Shown here: positions 29,388 through 37,994 of the stretch, in pieces
Layout of the letters: each line of letters begins with the position of its first letter
Position numbering within the stretch: the first letter of the stretch is position 1
Assembly (NCBI RefSeq): GCF_003173775.1
Contig: NZ_CP029552.1
Coordinates: forward strand, 5,539,001-5,603,000
Direction: 5' to 3'
DNA: 64,000 bases
DNA from: Methylobacterium sp. 17Sr1-1
GTDB lineage: Bacteria; Pseudomonadota; Alphaproteobacteria; Rhizobiales; Beijerinckiaceae
Position numbers and translations under genes: made by a program
The notes under the pieces: generated by a model
What the model saw: only the letters and a program-made list of their open reading frames with translations
Told to the model about the DNA's origin: nothing
Database searches by the model: none

Positions 29388-29534
29388 GCCGGCCCGCTCG
29401 TCGAGACCCGCCTCTTCGATCGCCGACGCCGTCAAATCCCGGCCACGAATGCGCCCGGCCGCTTGATTCTCGCGAGGCCCCATCCAACCTCTATCCGATG
29501 GACTCCCAGCCCTACGGGAGCAGCCGGAGAGACG

Positions 29535-30926
29535 ATGGAACCGCGGACACCGGGCGAGATCCGCCTGCAGAGCCAGGCCGAGCCGGAGGCCGCGATCGCG
29601 GCCGAGACCCGCACGCTGGTGATCGGCCCCTACCAGACAAGGCGCGACGCCGGCGAACCCCGCCCCGTCCTCGCCCGCCTCGACGAGGCGGTGGGGCTGG
29701 CCGCCGCGATCGAGCTCGACGTGGCCGACAAGCTCCTCGTCACCGTGCAGCAGATCCGGCCCTCGACCTTCCTCGGCAAGGGCCGGGTGGAGGAGATCGC
29801 CGGGCGGATCGAGGCCGACGGCATCCGCCTCGTGGTGATGGATTGCGCGCTCTCGCCGGTGCAGCAGCGCAACCTGGAGAAGGCCTGGGGCGTCAAGGTC
29901 ATCGACCGGACCGGGCTGATCCTGGAGATCTTCGGGCGGCGCGCCTCGACCCGCGAGGGCACGCTCCAGGTCGAGCACGCGCACCTCGCCTATCAGCGCA
30001 GCCGTCTGGTGCGGTCCTGGACCCACCTCGAGCGCCAGCGCGGCGGCTTCGGCTTCCTCGGCGGCCCGGGCGAGACCCAGATCGAGGCCGACCGGCGGAT
30101 GATCCAGGAGCGGATGACCCGGATCGAGCGCGAGCTCGAGACCGTCACCCGCACCCGCGGCCTGCATCGCCGATCCCGCCGCCGGGTGCCGTACCCGATC
30201 GTGGCGCTCGTCGGCTACACCAATGCGGGCAAGTCGACCCTGTTCAACCGCCTGACCCGGGCCGAGGTCCTGGCGGAGAACATGCTGTTCGCGACCCTCG
30301 ACCCGACCGCCCGGGCGATCAAGCTGCCGCACGGCGAGACCGCGATCCTGTCCGACACCGTCGGCTTCATCTCCGACCTGCCGACCATGCTGATCGCCGC
30401 CTTCCGGGCGACGCTGGAGGACGTGATCGAGGCCGACATCCTGCTCCACGTCCGCGACATCGCCCACGAGGACGCGGAGGCGCAAGGAGCGGACGTGGCG
30501 CAGGTGCTGGCCGAGCTCGGCATCGAGCCCGACGCCGACCGCATCATCGAGGTCTGGAACAAGGCCGACCTCCTCGACGAGGCCGAGCGCGAGCGCCTGC
30601 TCAACCTGAGCCGGCCGAACGGCAGGAGCCCGACAGGTCAGGATGGGCCGAAGCCCGTCCTGCTCTCGGCGCTGACCGGCGAGGGCATCGACCGCCTGAT
30701 GAGCCGGATCGAGGCCCGGATCGCGGCGGCTCGCACGAGCTTCGCGGTGATCCTGGAGCCGGCGCAGGGCGCCGAGTTGCACTGGCTCTACGAGAACGCC
30801 GAGGTGCTCGATCGGCGCGAGGACGCGTCGGGCGACCTCCACCTCGTGGTCCGGGTCGCGCCGGAGAAGGAACCGCGCTTCCTCAACCGGTTCGGGGCGG
30901 CGCGGCGGCTGAAGGGGGTTGCGTAG
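29535..30926 (+). CDS. hflX: Ribosome-associated GTPase HflX
   Basis: HflX is a GTPase that splits or rescues stalled ribosomes under stress. The N-terminal glycine-rich domain ([13 protein letters not shown]) precedes the G domain with G1 [10 protein letters not shown]3 DTVGFI, G4 NKAD and G5 SALTGEG. It has 463 residues. The ATG at 29535 has GGAGAGACG just upstream, and earlier starts add unrelated sequence. The hfq-hflX order is conserved in the proteobacteria. Confidence 0.94.
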   Translation: MEPRTPGEIRLQSQAEPEAAIAAETRTLVIGPYQTRRDAGEPRPVLARLDEAVGLAAAIELDVADKLLVTVQQIRPSTFLGKGRVEEIAGRIEADGIRLVVMDCALSPVQQRNLEKAWGVKVIDRTGLILEIFGRRASTREGTLQVEHAHLAYQRSRLVRSWTHLERQRGGFGFLGGPGETQIEADRRMIQERMTRIERELETVTRTRGLHRRSRRRVPYPIVALVGYTNAGKSTLFNRLTRAEVLAENMLFATLDPTARAIKLPHGETAILSDTVGFISDLPTMLIAAFRATLEDVIEADILLHVRDIAHEDAEAQGADVAQVLAELGIEPDADRIIEVWNKADLLDEAERERLLNLSRPNGRSPTGQDGPKPVLLSALTGEGIDRLMSRIEARIAAARTSFAVILEPAQGAELHWLYENAEVLDRREDASGDLHLVVRVAPEKEPRFLNRFGAARRLKGVA

Positions 30927-31015
30927 GAATTCACCGACCGTCCCTTTGCAGGATCTCCCACTCGGAGCCTGTGCCCTGGCCACGGTGAATTCGGACGATC
31001 TCGCTCTCGTCACGC
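30927..31015. other. Short spacer after hflX
   Basis: Nothing recognisable is seen in this short stretch between hflX and the decayed DUF6883-like gene. It marks the point where synteny with the usual hflX-mazG neighbourhood ends. Confidence 0.4.
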
Positions 31016-31365
31016 GTGCCGCGACGTGACCTGTCGGATTGGCCAGCCGAGTGGCTGATCGCGCCACGCAAGGTCACGCATTACCTTCTGAACGACGCCC
31101 ACAAGGCAGGGTGGGCCCAAAGCGCGCTTCTTCCTGCGTTTCGGTTTTTCGGCAGCCAACCCGAACGAGTTCGTCTTCGCACTTCTGGAGCATCCGGGAA
31201 GGGATCGCCTCGCGCGCGACGTGAGGACGGACGCAGGCGACCGCAAGCTGGTCTTCGAGGGAGAAATCCAGGCACCCGCTGGCCGCGAGCCACGCGTGCG
31301 AACCGTCAGTCGATCCGAACGGCCATGCGCGGTTCGTCACCGCCGTCCCGCTCACGCGGGACTGA
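31016..31365 (+). pseudogene. DUF6883-like gene with two frameshifts
   Basis: The protein can be rebuilt from three frames. Frame one gives [20 protein letters not shown] up to about 31111. After one extra base (near 31112) the next frame reads GPKARFFLRFGF, EFVFALLEHPGRD and LVFEGEIQAPAGREPRVRTV. After a second extra base (near 31308) the third frame reads VDPNGHARFVTAVPLTRD and stops at 31363-31365. The assembled product of roughly 115 residues matches the DUF6883 pattern (KL.YLL, KA.FF..GF, G....VRTVW, VTA.P) as I recall it. Two separate insertions make true decay more likely than sequencing error. Confidence 0.65.
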
Positions 31366-31459
31366 GCGGAGGGTGATTCGGCAGCGGGCCCAGGGCTCCT
31401 CGACCCTCGGCGGAGCCACGCCTCTCCCTACGGGACGATCGGCCAGATAGAGTTGCACG

Positions 31460-32425
31460 ATGCACTCGTCGTCGCTACGCCAAACATCCCCGGCCGCGAC
31501 GGTCACGCCGTCCGCCCTCGGCCTGATCGGCAACACGCCGCTGCTCGCCCTCGACCGCGTGCACCCGGGACCCGGCCGCCTCCTGGCAAAGGCCGAGTTC
31601 ATGCAGCCCGGCGGGAGCGTCAAGGATCGGGCGGCCCGCGCCATCCTCCTCGCGGCACGCGAGGACGGACGACTGGCCCCGGGAGCCCCCGTCGTGGAGA
31701 TGACCAGCGGCAACATGGGCGCCGGCCTCGCCGTGGCCTGCGCGGCTCTGGGCCATCCGCTCGTGGTCACGATGTCGTCCGGCAACAGTCCCCAGCGGGC
31801 GCAGATGCTGGAAGCCCTCGGGGCCGAGGTCGTGCTGGTGCCCCAGGTGGACGGCGCTCCCGGGCAGGTCACCGGCGCCGACGTGACGGCGGCGGCGGAG
31901 GCCGCGCGCCGCCTCGCGGCGGAGCGGGGCGGCTTCTACGTCGACCAGTTCCATGCCCCGGACGGCGTGCGCGCCCACGCGGAGACGACCGGGCCGGAGA
32001 TCTGGGCGCAAGCCGCCGGCCGGGTCGATGCCTGGCTGGCCGCCGTGGGGACGGGGGCGACCTTCCTCGGGGTGGCCGCCGCCCTGCGCGCGCGCAACCC
32101 CCGGGTGATCTGCGCCGCCGTCGAGCCCGACGGGTGCCGACCCCTGGCGGGGCTGGCGGTGACGAAGCCCCGCCACCTCATCCAGGGCACGAGCTACGGC
32201 AGCGTCCCGCCGCACTGGTCCGAGGGCCTGATGGACCTGTCCCTCGCCGTGACCGATCAGGAGGTCGAACGCTGGCGCCGGGCGCTCGCGACGCAGGAAG
32301 GTCTGCATGTCGGCTACTCGGCCGCCGCCAACGTCGCCGCGGCCGCCGCGCTGCTGCGCTCCGGGCGTCTCCCCGCCGACGCGACCGCCGTCACCGTGCT
32401 CTGCGACACGGGCTTGAAATACTGA
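31460..32425 (+). CDS. Cysteine synthase-like PLP enzyme
   Basis: This is a fold-type II PLP enzyme of the cysteine synthase/cystathionine beta-synthase family, 321 residues long. The N-terminal motif GLIGNTPLLAL and the PLP lysine in PGGSVKDRAAR are present. The substrate loop reads TSGNMG where O-acetylserine sulfhydrylases have TSGNTG, so Thr is replaced by Met. The PLP phosphate-binding loop GTGATF is present. The altered loop suggests a different substrate, such as another activated amino acid, so a housekeeping CysK role is doubtful. It sits alone in the accessory stretch after hflX. Confidence 0.83.
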   Translation: MHSSSLRQTSPAATVTPSALGLIGNTPLLALDRVHPGPGRLLAKAEFMQPGGSVKDRAARAILLAAREDGRLAPGAPVVEMTSGNMGAGLAVACAALGHPLVVTMSSGNSPQRAQMLEALGAEVVLVPQVDGAPGQVTGADVTAAAEAARRLAAERGGFYVDQFHAPDGVRAHAETTGPEIWAQAAGRVDAWLAAVGTGATFLGVAAALRARNPRVICAAVEPDGCRPLAGLAVTKPRHLIQGTSYGSVPPHWSEGLMDLSLAVTDQEVERWRRALATQEGLHVGYSAAANVAAAAALLRSGRLPADATAVTVLCDTGLKY

Positions 32426-32571
32426 CGGCGGTCCCTTCCGCTTCCCACCTGCCGCGCGGTCGGATGTCATGACCTCGCGCGGCGGGCCTTCGGAGGCTCG
32501 GCGTCGCCGTCGAGCCGATTCGGCGGCGGGTCCCAGGCGCATCGCTCCCCCGAGGGAACAGGCGAGATTTC

Positions 32572-33732
32572 ATGCCGATCCACCGCCTCGCCATCTCCGG
32601 CTACCGCAGCTTACGCGATATCGTGCTGGGCCTCGACCGGCTGACCGTGGTGACGGGAGCCAACGGCAGCGGCAAGTCGAGCCTCTACCGCGCGCTTCGC
32701 CTCCTCGCCGAGGTCGCGCAAGGGAGGGCGATCCCGTCGCTCGCGCATGAAGGTGGCTTCTCCTCGGCCCTGTGGGCGGGGCCGGAGACCTTCGGGCGCC
32801 GGGTCCGCGACGGCTCGCACCGGGTCGAGGGCACGGTGCGGCGCCATCCCGTGGAGCTGAAGCTCGGCTTCTCCGACGACGATCACGGCTACGCCATCGC
32901 GCTGGGCCTGCCGGCGCCGTCCTACGCGGGCACGTTCTTCTCCCACGACCCGGAGATCAAGGCGGAGAGCGCCTGGAACGGGCCGACGATCGGGCGCGCC
33001 AACGTCTTCGCCGAGCGCCGCGGGCCGCTGGTGCGCCTGCGCGACGCCACCGGCGCCTGGACCGAGGCCCTGCGCGACCTGCCCGCCTACGACAGCCTGA
33101 TGACCCACGGCGCCGATCCGCGCGACGCCCTCGACGTGCTGATGTTGCGCGAGCGGATGCGGGCCTGGCGCTTCTACGATCATTTCCGCACCGACCGGGA
33201 CGCGCCGGCCCGCCGGCCGCAGATCGGCACCCGCACGCCGGTTCTCGCCGGCGACGGCGCCGACGTCGCGGCGGCGATCCAGACCATCCGGGAGATCGGC
33301 GATTCCGACGCCCTCGACGCGACCATCGCCGAGGCGTTTCCGGGATCGTCCCTCGCGGTCGCGAGCAACGAGGGCCATTTCTCGCTCGAACTCCGCCAGC
33401 ACGGGCTGCTGCGCCCCTTGCGCGGGTCGGAACTCTCCGACGGGACCCTGCGATACATCCTGCTCGCCGCAGCCCTGCTGTCGCCGCGGCCGCCCGACCT
33501 GATGGTGCTCAACGAGCCCGAGACCAGCCTGCATGCCGACCTGCTGGCGCCGCTGGCCTCGCTGATCGCCCGGGCCTCGGAGCGCACGCAGGTCCTGGTG
33601 GTGTCGCACGCCGCCGCCCTGGTGGCGGCCCTGGAGCCGCAGGGCGCGGCCCGCATCACCCTGGAAAAGCGCCTCGGCGAGACCCTGGCGCCGGACCACG
33701 ACCCGCCGTCCTGGGTCTGGCCCAGGCGGTGA
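32572..33732 (+). CDS. Predicted AAA-type ATPase (COG4637/RecF-like)
   Basis: This ABC/SMC-like ATPase of 386 residues has the N-terminal GYRSLRD and the P-loop GANGSGKSS. A long middle region follows, then a signature-like LSDGTLRYILLAAALLSP, Walker B LMVLNEPETSLHADLL and VVSHAAALVAAL. The Asn in place of the usual Walker B Asp is typical of the COG4637 branch, as I recall it. These ATPases occur singly or next to nucleases in defence islands. No nuclease partner is seen here. The convergent MFS gene begins one base after its stop. Confidence 0.82.
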   Translation: MPIHRLAISGYRSLRDIVLGLDRLTVVTGANGSGKSSLYRALRLLAEVAQGRAIPSLAHEGGFSSALWAGPETFGRRVRDGSHRVEGTVRRHPVELKLGFSDDDHGYAIALGLPAPSYAGTFFSHDPEIKAESAWNGPTIGRANVFAERRGPLVRLRDATGAWTEALRDLPAYDSLMTHGADPRDALDVLMLRERMRAWRFYDHFRTDRDAPARRPQIGTRTPVLAGDGADVAAAIQTIREIGDSDALDATIAEAFPGSSLAVASNEGHFSLELRQHGLLRPLRGSELSDGTLRYILLAAALLSPRPPDLMVLNEPETSLHADLLAPLASLIARASERTQVLVVSHAAALVAALEPQGAARITLEKRLGETLAPDHDPPSWVWPRR

Positions 33733-33733
33733 G

Positions 33734-34951
33734 TCACGCCGTCGCGAAGCGCCGCCCGTGCAGATGCGCGGTGAGCCGGCGCCGGACGAGGCAGAGCGCG
33801 CCGGAGATGCCGAGGCAGTAGATCCCCATCCCGGTGACGATGCCGGCGAACGGCACGCCGGCATCGATGAGCAGGCCCGACAGGAAGGGGCCGAGCGCCG
33901 TGCCGAGCACCATGATCGCCACGATGGCGGCGCGGATCGCCCCGAGATGCCGGGTGCCGTAGACCTCCGGCCAGAGCGCGCCGAACAGGGTGAGCGAGAT
34001 CCCGTCGGTGACGCCGTAGAGCAGCATGAAGGCGAAGGCGGCCCATGGCGCAGAGACCCCGCCGAGGATCAGGCAGGCGAGGCCGAACGGCACCAGGTAG
34101 AGGGGCAGCAGCGCCAGGGCCGAGGACCGGTCGACGAGGCGGCCGGCGAGGAGCAGGCAGAGGAAGGTCGCCACCGCGTAGGGCGGGAAGGCGGCCGCCA
34201 GCACCTCCGGCGGCCAGCCCCGGCTCTCGGCGAGATGCACCTGGTGGAAGAAGATCGTGTTGCTGGTGAAGGAGGGCGGCAGCATCGCGGCGAGCAGCCC
34301 GTAGAGATACGGGTCGGCGAGGGCCTGCGCCCGGGTCGCGCCTTCGCCTGAGCCGGAACGGATCGTCGCCTCCGGCACCCGCTCGCGCCGCACGAGATGC
34401 CGGGCGAGGGGCAGGGCGACGAGGACGAGGAGCAGGGCGATGCCGAGCCAGGCCCCGCGCCAGCCGAGGAGGGCGGCGACCGTGACGAAGCCGAGGGGCA
34501 GGCAGGCCTGGCCGGCATTGAGTCCCAGCGCCGCCAGCGACACCGCCCGGCCGCGCTCCGCCGAGAACCAGCGTCCGAGGAGCGTGTAGGCGGTCTGCAG
34601 CATCAGCCCCTGGCCGGCGAGGCGGAGCAGGAACAGGCTCGGGGCGAGGACGAGGAGGTTGGGCGCCACGCTGAGGCCGGCGGCGCCGGCGGCCAGCAGG
34701 CCGGCCGCGAGGCTCACAACCCGCGACGCCGGCCAGCGGTCGATGAGCCCGCCGAGCCCCGCCAGCGCCACAGCCGAGGCCAGGGTGACGCCGGCATAGA
34801 GCGCCCCGAACGCCCCGTCCGACAGCCCGAATTCCCGCCGGATCGCCCCGCCCGACAGGGCGACCACGAAGGTCTGGCCGAAGCAGCCGCAGAACAGGAG
34901 CAGGAACCCGGCCGCGAGCCAGCGCAGGTTGGCCTTGAGGAAGGGGGTCAT
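33734..34951 (-). CDS. MFS transporter
   Basis: This 405-residue major facilitator has twelve predicted membrane segments. The helix 2-3 loop reads GGLIDRWPASRV. The N-terminus FLKANLRWLAAGFLLLFCGC leads directly into helix 1, supporting the ATG at 34951 over upstream starts in the repeat-rich flank. The substrate is unknown. The gene is convergent with the COG4637-type ATPase, separated by a single base. Confidence 0.83.
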   Translation of the reverse strand: MTPFLKANLRWLAAGFLLLFCGCFGQTFVVALSGGAIRREFGLSDGAFGALYAGVTLASAVALAGLGGLIDRWPASRVVSLAAGLLAAGAAGLSVAPNLLVLAPSLFLLRLAGQGLMLQTAYTLLGRWFSAERGRAVSLAALGLNAGQACLPLGFVTVAALLGWRGAWLGIALLLVLVALPLARHLVRRERVPEATIRSGSGEGATRAQALADPYLYGLLAAMLPPSFTSNTIFFHQVHLAESRGWPPEVLAAAFPPYAVATFLCLLLAGRLVDRSSALALLPLYLVPFGLACLILGGVSAPWAAFAFMLLYGVTDGISLTLFGALWPEVYGTRHLGAIRAAIVAIMVLGTALGPFLSGLLIDAGVPFAGIVTGMGIYCLGISGALCLVRRRLTAHLHGRRFATA

Positions 34952-35262
34952 GAGGGTGGGCGTAGCGGTGACGTGTGACAGCCGCAACGACGATCTTCCC
35001 GAGTCGCAAAGATTGTGCGACGCTGTTGCCAGTGTAGACTCAGCGCCCTCGTTTCCGCCCCTCCGAGTCATTCCGGGGCCGCGCAGCAGAGCCCGAAGTG
35101 CCGAAGGCACGCTCAGAACCGCTGATCGTTCAGGGTGATACGGAGAGCGTTCCGCTTCTTTCTGCACCAACTGAGTGTCTGGATCCCGGGCTCCGCTGCG
35201 CGGCCCCGGGATGACTCGGAGGGTGTCGATACCGTCGAGCAGAAGCGGATATTCCGCTGCTC
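34952..35262. other. Repeat-filled intergenic region upstream of orphan higA
   Basis: Of the 311 bp, 161 are an inverted-repeat element (35061-35221). Just before the antitoxin start lies an imperfect palindrome, GAGC...AGCGGATATTCCGCT...GCTC (35237-35262), a possible operator. No HigB-type toxin frame exists in this stretch on either strand. Confidence 0.6.
35061..35221. repeat. 161-bp MITE-like element with 35-bp inverted ends
   Basis: The left end begins CTCCGAGTCATTCCGGGGCC and is matched by the reverse complement of the right end in about 33 of 35 positions. The interior (about 90 bp) is non-coding. A diverged copy is at 9376-9520. A fragment of the ends forms a hairpin at 50908-50955. 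It looks like a non-autonomous mobile element or a large palindromic repeat. Confidence 0.8.
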
Positions 35263-35622
35263 TTGTTCTCTTGCCTGAAAGAACCGCAACGGGACCGCCC
35301 CACGGCGATCGAACCGGAAACCGACGACCTGCTTCCGCCGCTCCATCCCGGAGAGATCTTACGCGAGGAGTTCATGGTCCCGCTCGGCCTCACGCCCTAC
35401 GCGGTCGCCAAGGCTTGCGGCGTGTCGCGCACCCGGATCGAGCGGATCGTGCGGGAGGAGACGCCGGTCACCGCCGACACCGCGCTCCGGCTCGGTCGCA
35501 CTTTCGGCGTGAGCCCGCAGGTGTGGATCAACCTCCAGGGCGATCACGACCTCCGGCGCGCGCAACGGCAGATCGGGGCGGAGATCGACCGCATCCAGCC
35601 CTTGCCGCGCGAGGCGGCGTAA
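35263..35622 (+). CDS. higA: HigA-family antitoxin, apparently orphan
   Basis: The helix-turn-helix core is LHPGEILREEFMVPLGLTPY, then VAKACGVSRTRIERIVREET, then TADTALRLGRTFGVSPQVWINLQ. This is the signature of HigA antitoxins of the HigBA addiction systems. With 119 residues it is slightly longer than usual. The start codon is uncertain: a TTG at 35263 is the first in the frame, and the domain begins around residue 25. The partner toxin, normally encoded just upstream, is absent, and a MITE-like element occupies that place. Confidence 0.82.
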   Translation: MFSCLKEPQRDRPTAIEPETDDLLPPLHPGEILREEFMVPLGLTPYAVAKACGVSRTRIERIVREETPVTADTALRLGRTFGVSPQVWINLQGDHDLRRAQRQIGAEIDRIQPLPREAA

Positions 35623-35656
35623 GGGAGGCGCGCGGCCGAGCCGCGCGCCCCATCGC

Positions 35657-36661
35657 TCACTGCGAGCGGCGGCCGAACGAGATCGCGTAGGCCTGCACCC
35701 GGGCGTCGATCAGCGGATCGTCCGAGACCTCGACGCCGTCCGGCAGGTTGTTGGGCATGAACAGCAGCGCCTTCTCGGCGGTCTCGCTGTCCGGCACCGC
35801 CTTGGTCAGGGTCAGGGTGCCGAGATCGACGAGCCGCCTTTCCTCCGGCCAGGGAATCGTCGCATCCTTGGTCGCGTCGCCGGGTTGGGCGATCTGGGCC
35901 AGCACCCGGAACGACACCGGCTCCTTGGCGAGGCGCGCCGGCATCTCCTCGACGAGGTAGTTCGGACCCTTGGCCTTGGCGTCGTCGGCGCTCAGGATCT
36001 CCTCGCCGGCCACCGGCACGATGCGGTAGCGGAAGGCGTTGCGCTTGCCGACGGCATCGACCAGCACGAAGGCGTTGACGCCGTGATAGGTCTGGCGGGC
36101 GAAGCTCGACGGGGTCCGGGCGGTGGCGAGCGCCTTGGGGGCGGCCGGGTGCGCCGCCATGAACTGCTCGACCGGAGTCGGCTTCGGCGCGTCGGGGCCG
36201 CTCCGGGTGATCGCCACCAGGAGATCGCGAAATTCCTCGCCGGTCGCCACAGGGAAGAACTTCAGCGAGTTGGTGACGATGTCCATCTCGGCGCCGTCGG
36301 CGGGCTTGAACTTGACCGACAGGCCGTGCGGGTTGGCCTCGGGCGCGCCGTCCGGGATCTGCGGCAGGCCGGTCGCGTCGGAGAAGCGCACCGTCACCGG
36401 CACGGCCGCGCCGGCGAACACGCTCGCCTTGCTCAAGGTCTTGGCGTCCTTCGAGGGGGTGAAGCTGCCCTCGACCACCACGCCCTTGGCGTGGTTCGCG
36501 CGCTTGCCCGGATGGTCGCCGAAGATCTTGGTCATCGTCGCGATGGTCTGCTCGGCCGTGGACGCGGCATCCTGAGCGAGAGCCGCCGGCGCGATGAGCA
36601 TGAGGGCGGCGCCCAAGACTGCCGAATTCGTGAGCGCGCGCCGGAGCGTGGTGTGGGTCAT
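35657..36661 (-). CDS. Periplasmic catalase-like peroxidase
   Basis: This 334-residue mini-catalase has a signal peptide cleaved near ALA-QD. The catalytic His lies in RANHAKGVVVEG. The segment SFARQTYHGVNAFVLVD matches the catalase core. The proximal haem ligand Tyr lies in ARVQAYAISFGRR (the R-x3-Y motif) at the C-terminus. Such truncated, exported catalase relatives act as organic-peroxide or H2O2 peroxidases. It is transcribed from a monocistronic-looking unit and faces the HigA gene. Confidence 0.88.
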   Translation of the reverse strand: MTHTTLRRALTNSAVLGAALMLIAPAALAQDAASTAEQTIATMTKIFGDHPGKRANHAKGVVVEGSFTPSKDAKTLSKASVFAGAAVPVTVRFSDATGLPQIPDGAPEANPHGLSVKFKPADGAEMDIVTNSLKFFPVATGEEFRDLLVAITRSGPDAPKPTPVEQFMAAHPAAPKALATARTPSSFARQTYHGVNAFVLVDAVGKRNAFRYRIVPVAGEEILSADDAKAKGPNYLVEEMPARLAKEPVSFRVLAQIAQPGDATKDATIPWPEERRLVDLGTLTLTKAVPDSETAEKALLFMPNNLPDGVEVSDDPLIDARVQAYAISFGRRSQ

Positions 36662-36754
36662 CGTCGGATCGTCCCCTCGCAGGGCCGAGGCGGCCCGGCG
36701 CGACCTGACCCGAGGATTCGATTGCGCGCAAGCGATCGGCGCATCAAAAGTTCG

Positions 36755-37297
36755 TCAAGTTCCAATCTGACGAGGAGAAGCCTGGAGGCGCTTGTGCATG
36801 AAGGTGCAGGCCTCCGGCACGCCCTCGGGCGAGCAGGCGTAATCCGGCACCACGCCGGTGACCGCGTAGCCGAGCGCCCGGTAGAGCGCCTCGCCGGCAT
36901 CGTCGGACCGCGTGTCGAGGATCAGGAGCGAGCGGCCCTCGGCCCGGGCGACGTCTTCCGCCGCCAGCATCAGCGCCCGGCCGAGACCGCGGCGGCGCGC
37001 CTGCGGATGGACCAGCACCTTGGTGATCTCGGCCCGGTGACGGCCGTTCGGCGGACCGGCGAGGCCGACCTGGGCGCTGCCGAGGATCCGGCCGTCCCGC
37101 CGCGCCACCAGCAGCCGGCGTGCGCCGCTGCGCAGGGCCGGCAGCCCGTCGCGCCAGAACGCCTCGGCTTCGCGGAGGGTGAAGGGCAGCACGAAACCGA
37201 TGCTGGCGCCGTCGAGCACGCAGGCATGGAGCAGGGCGGCGAGGCCGGGCAGCGCGGCCTCGGCCGCCTCGGGGGAGAGGGTGTCGATCGACATCAT
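36755..37297 (-). CDS. GNAT-family N-acetyltransferase
   Basis: This 180-residue GNAT protein has the acetyl-CoA binding motif VHPQARRRGLGRALM and the C-terminal strand EALYRALGYAVTGVVPDYA. The target is unknown. It is encoded just after the XRE-cupin regulator. A GTG at 37309 would overlap that gene's stop by 4 bp (GTGA) and could be the true start, giving 184 residues. The pair probably forms one operon under control of the regulator. Confidence 0.83.
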   Translation of the reverse strand: MMSIDTLSPEAAEAALPGLAALLHACVLDGASIGFVLPFTLREAEAFWRDGLPALRSGARRLLVARRDGRILGSAQVGLAGPPNGRHRAEITKVLVHPQARRRGLGRALMLAAEDVARAEGRSLLILDTRSDDAGEALYRALGYAVTGVVPDYACSPEGVPEACTFMHKRLQASPRQIGT

Positions 37298-37305
37298 GGA
37301 CGCAC

Positions 37306-37926
37306 TCACGGCCGGCAGATCGCGATGAGGTAGCGGGCCTCCGGGCCCGGGCAGGCGAAGCGCGAGGCGCCGGCGAGGAGGTAGCGCAGGCAATCCCCCG
37401 GCGAGAGGGCGTGGGTAACGCCGTCGAGGGTGAGGTCGAGCCGGCCCTCCAGCATCCAGAGGTGATGCTCGAGGCCGCCGACCGGGGGTGCTTCGTAGGC
37501 GATGGCCGCCCCCGCCGGCAGGGTGCCGTGGACGAGCTCGGCGGAGAAGCCGTGGGCCGGGGGCGAGACGAAGCGGCGGCGAAAGCCGGTCTCGGGATCG
37601 ACCCAGACCGCCTGCTCGGCCTCGCGCACCAGCCGGGCCGGGTCGGCCTCGATCTCGGCGAGCAACCGCGACATCGGCCGTCCGTAGACGGTGCAGAGCC
37701 GGCCGAGCAGCGAGGCGGTCGGGCTGGTGTCGCCACGCTCCAGCCGCGACAGGGTCGCCCGGCTGATGCCGCTCGCGCCCGCGAGTTCGTCGAGGGAGAG
37801 ACCCCGCTCCTGGCGTAAGGAGGCGAGGCGGGCGGCGAGGCGCAGGTCGATGTCGGAGGCCTGGGCGTCGGGCAGGGGATCGGGGTCGCGATCGGGGTCT
37901 CGATCGGGTGCGAGAGCTTTTCTCAT
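37306..37926 (-). CDS. XRE-family regulator with C-terminal cupin
   Basis: The protein has 206 residues. An N-terminal helix-turn-helix (residues about 30-90, LSLDELAGASGISRATLSRL) is followed by a small-molecule-sensing cupin domain (about 115-205). Regulators of this type often control a neighbouring enzyme gene, here the GNAT gene. The 13-bp perfect dyad just before its start codon suggests autoregulation. Confidence 0.87.
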   Translation of the reverse strand: MRKALAPDRDPDRDPDPLPDAQASDIDLRLAARLASLRQERGLSLDELAGASGISRATLSRLERGDTSPTASLLGRLCTVYGRPMSRLLAEIEADPARLVREAEQAVWVDPETGFRRRFVSPPAHGFSAELVHGTLPAGAAIAYEAPPVGGLEHHLWMLEGRLDLTLDGVTHALSPGDCLRYLLAGASRFACPGPEARYLIAICRP

Positions 37927-37929
37927 AAA

Positions 37930-37942
37930 AGAGAAATTCTCT
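37930..37942. promoter_or_regulatory. Candidate operator for the XRE-cupin regulator
   Basis: AGAGAAATTCTCT is a perfect 13-bp dyad, four bases upstream of the start codon at 37926. It overlaps the ribosome-binding region. Its position suits autorepression, but no binding data exist. Confidence 0.4.
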
Positions 37943-37994
37943 CACATTCGACCAGCGGTCAAGCCCGGCCGATCACGTCGTCCGATGAGCCGCC

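Noticed and set aside
32572..33732. Walker B Asn as a sign of a dead ATPase
   Set aside because: NEPETSLH is normal for the COG4637 branch as I know it, so it is not evidence for inactivity.
34952..35262. A HigB toxin gene upstream of higA
   Set aside because: All frames on both strands in this stretch are short, repeat-derived and without RelE/HigB-like sequence.
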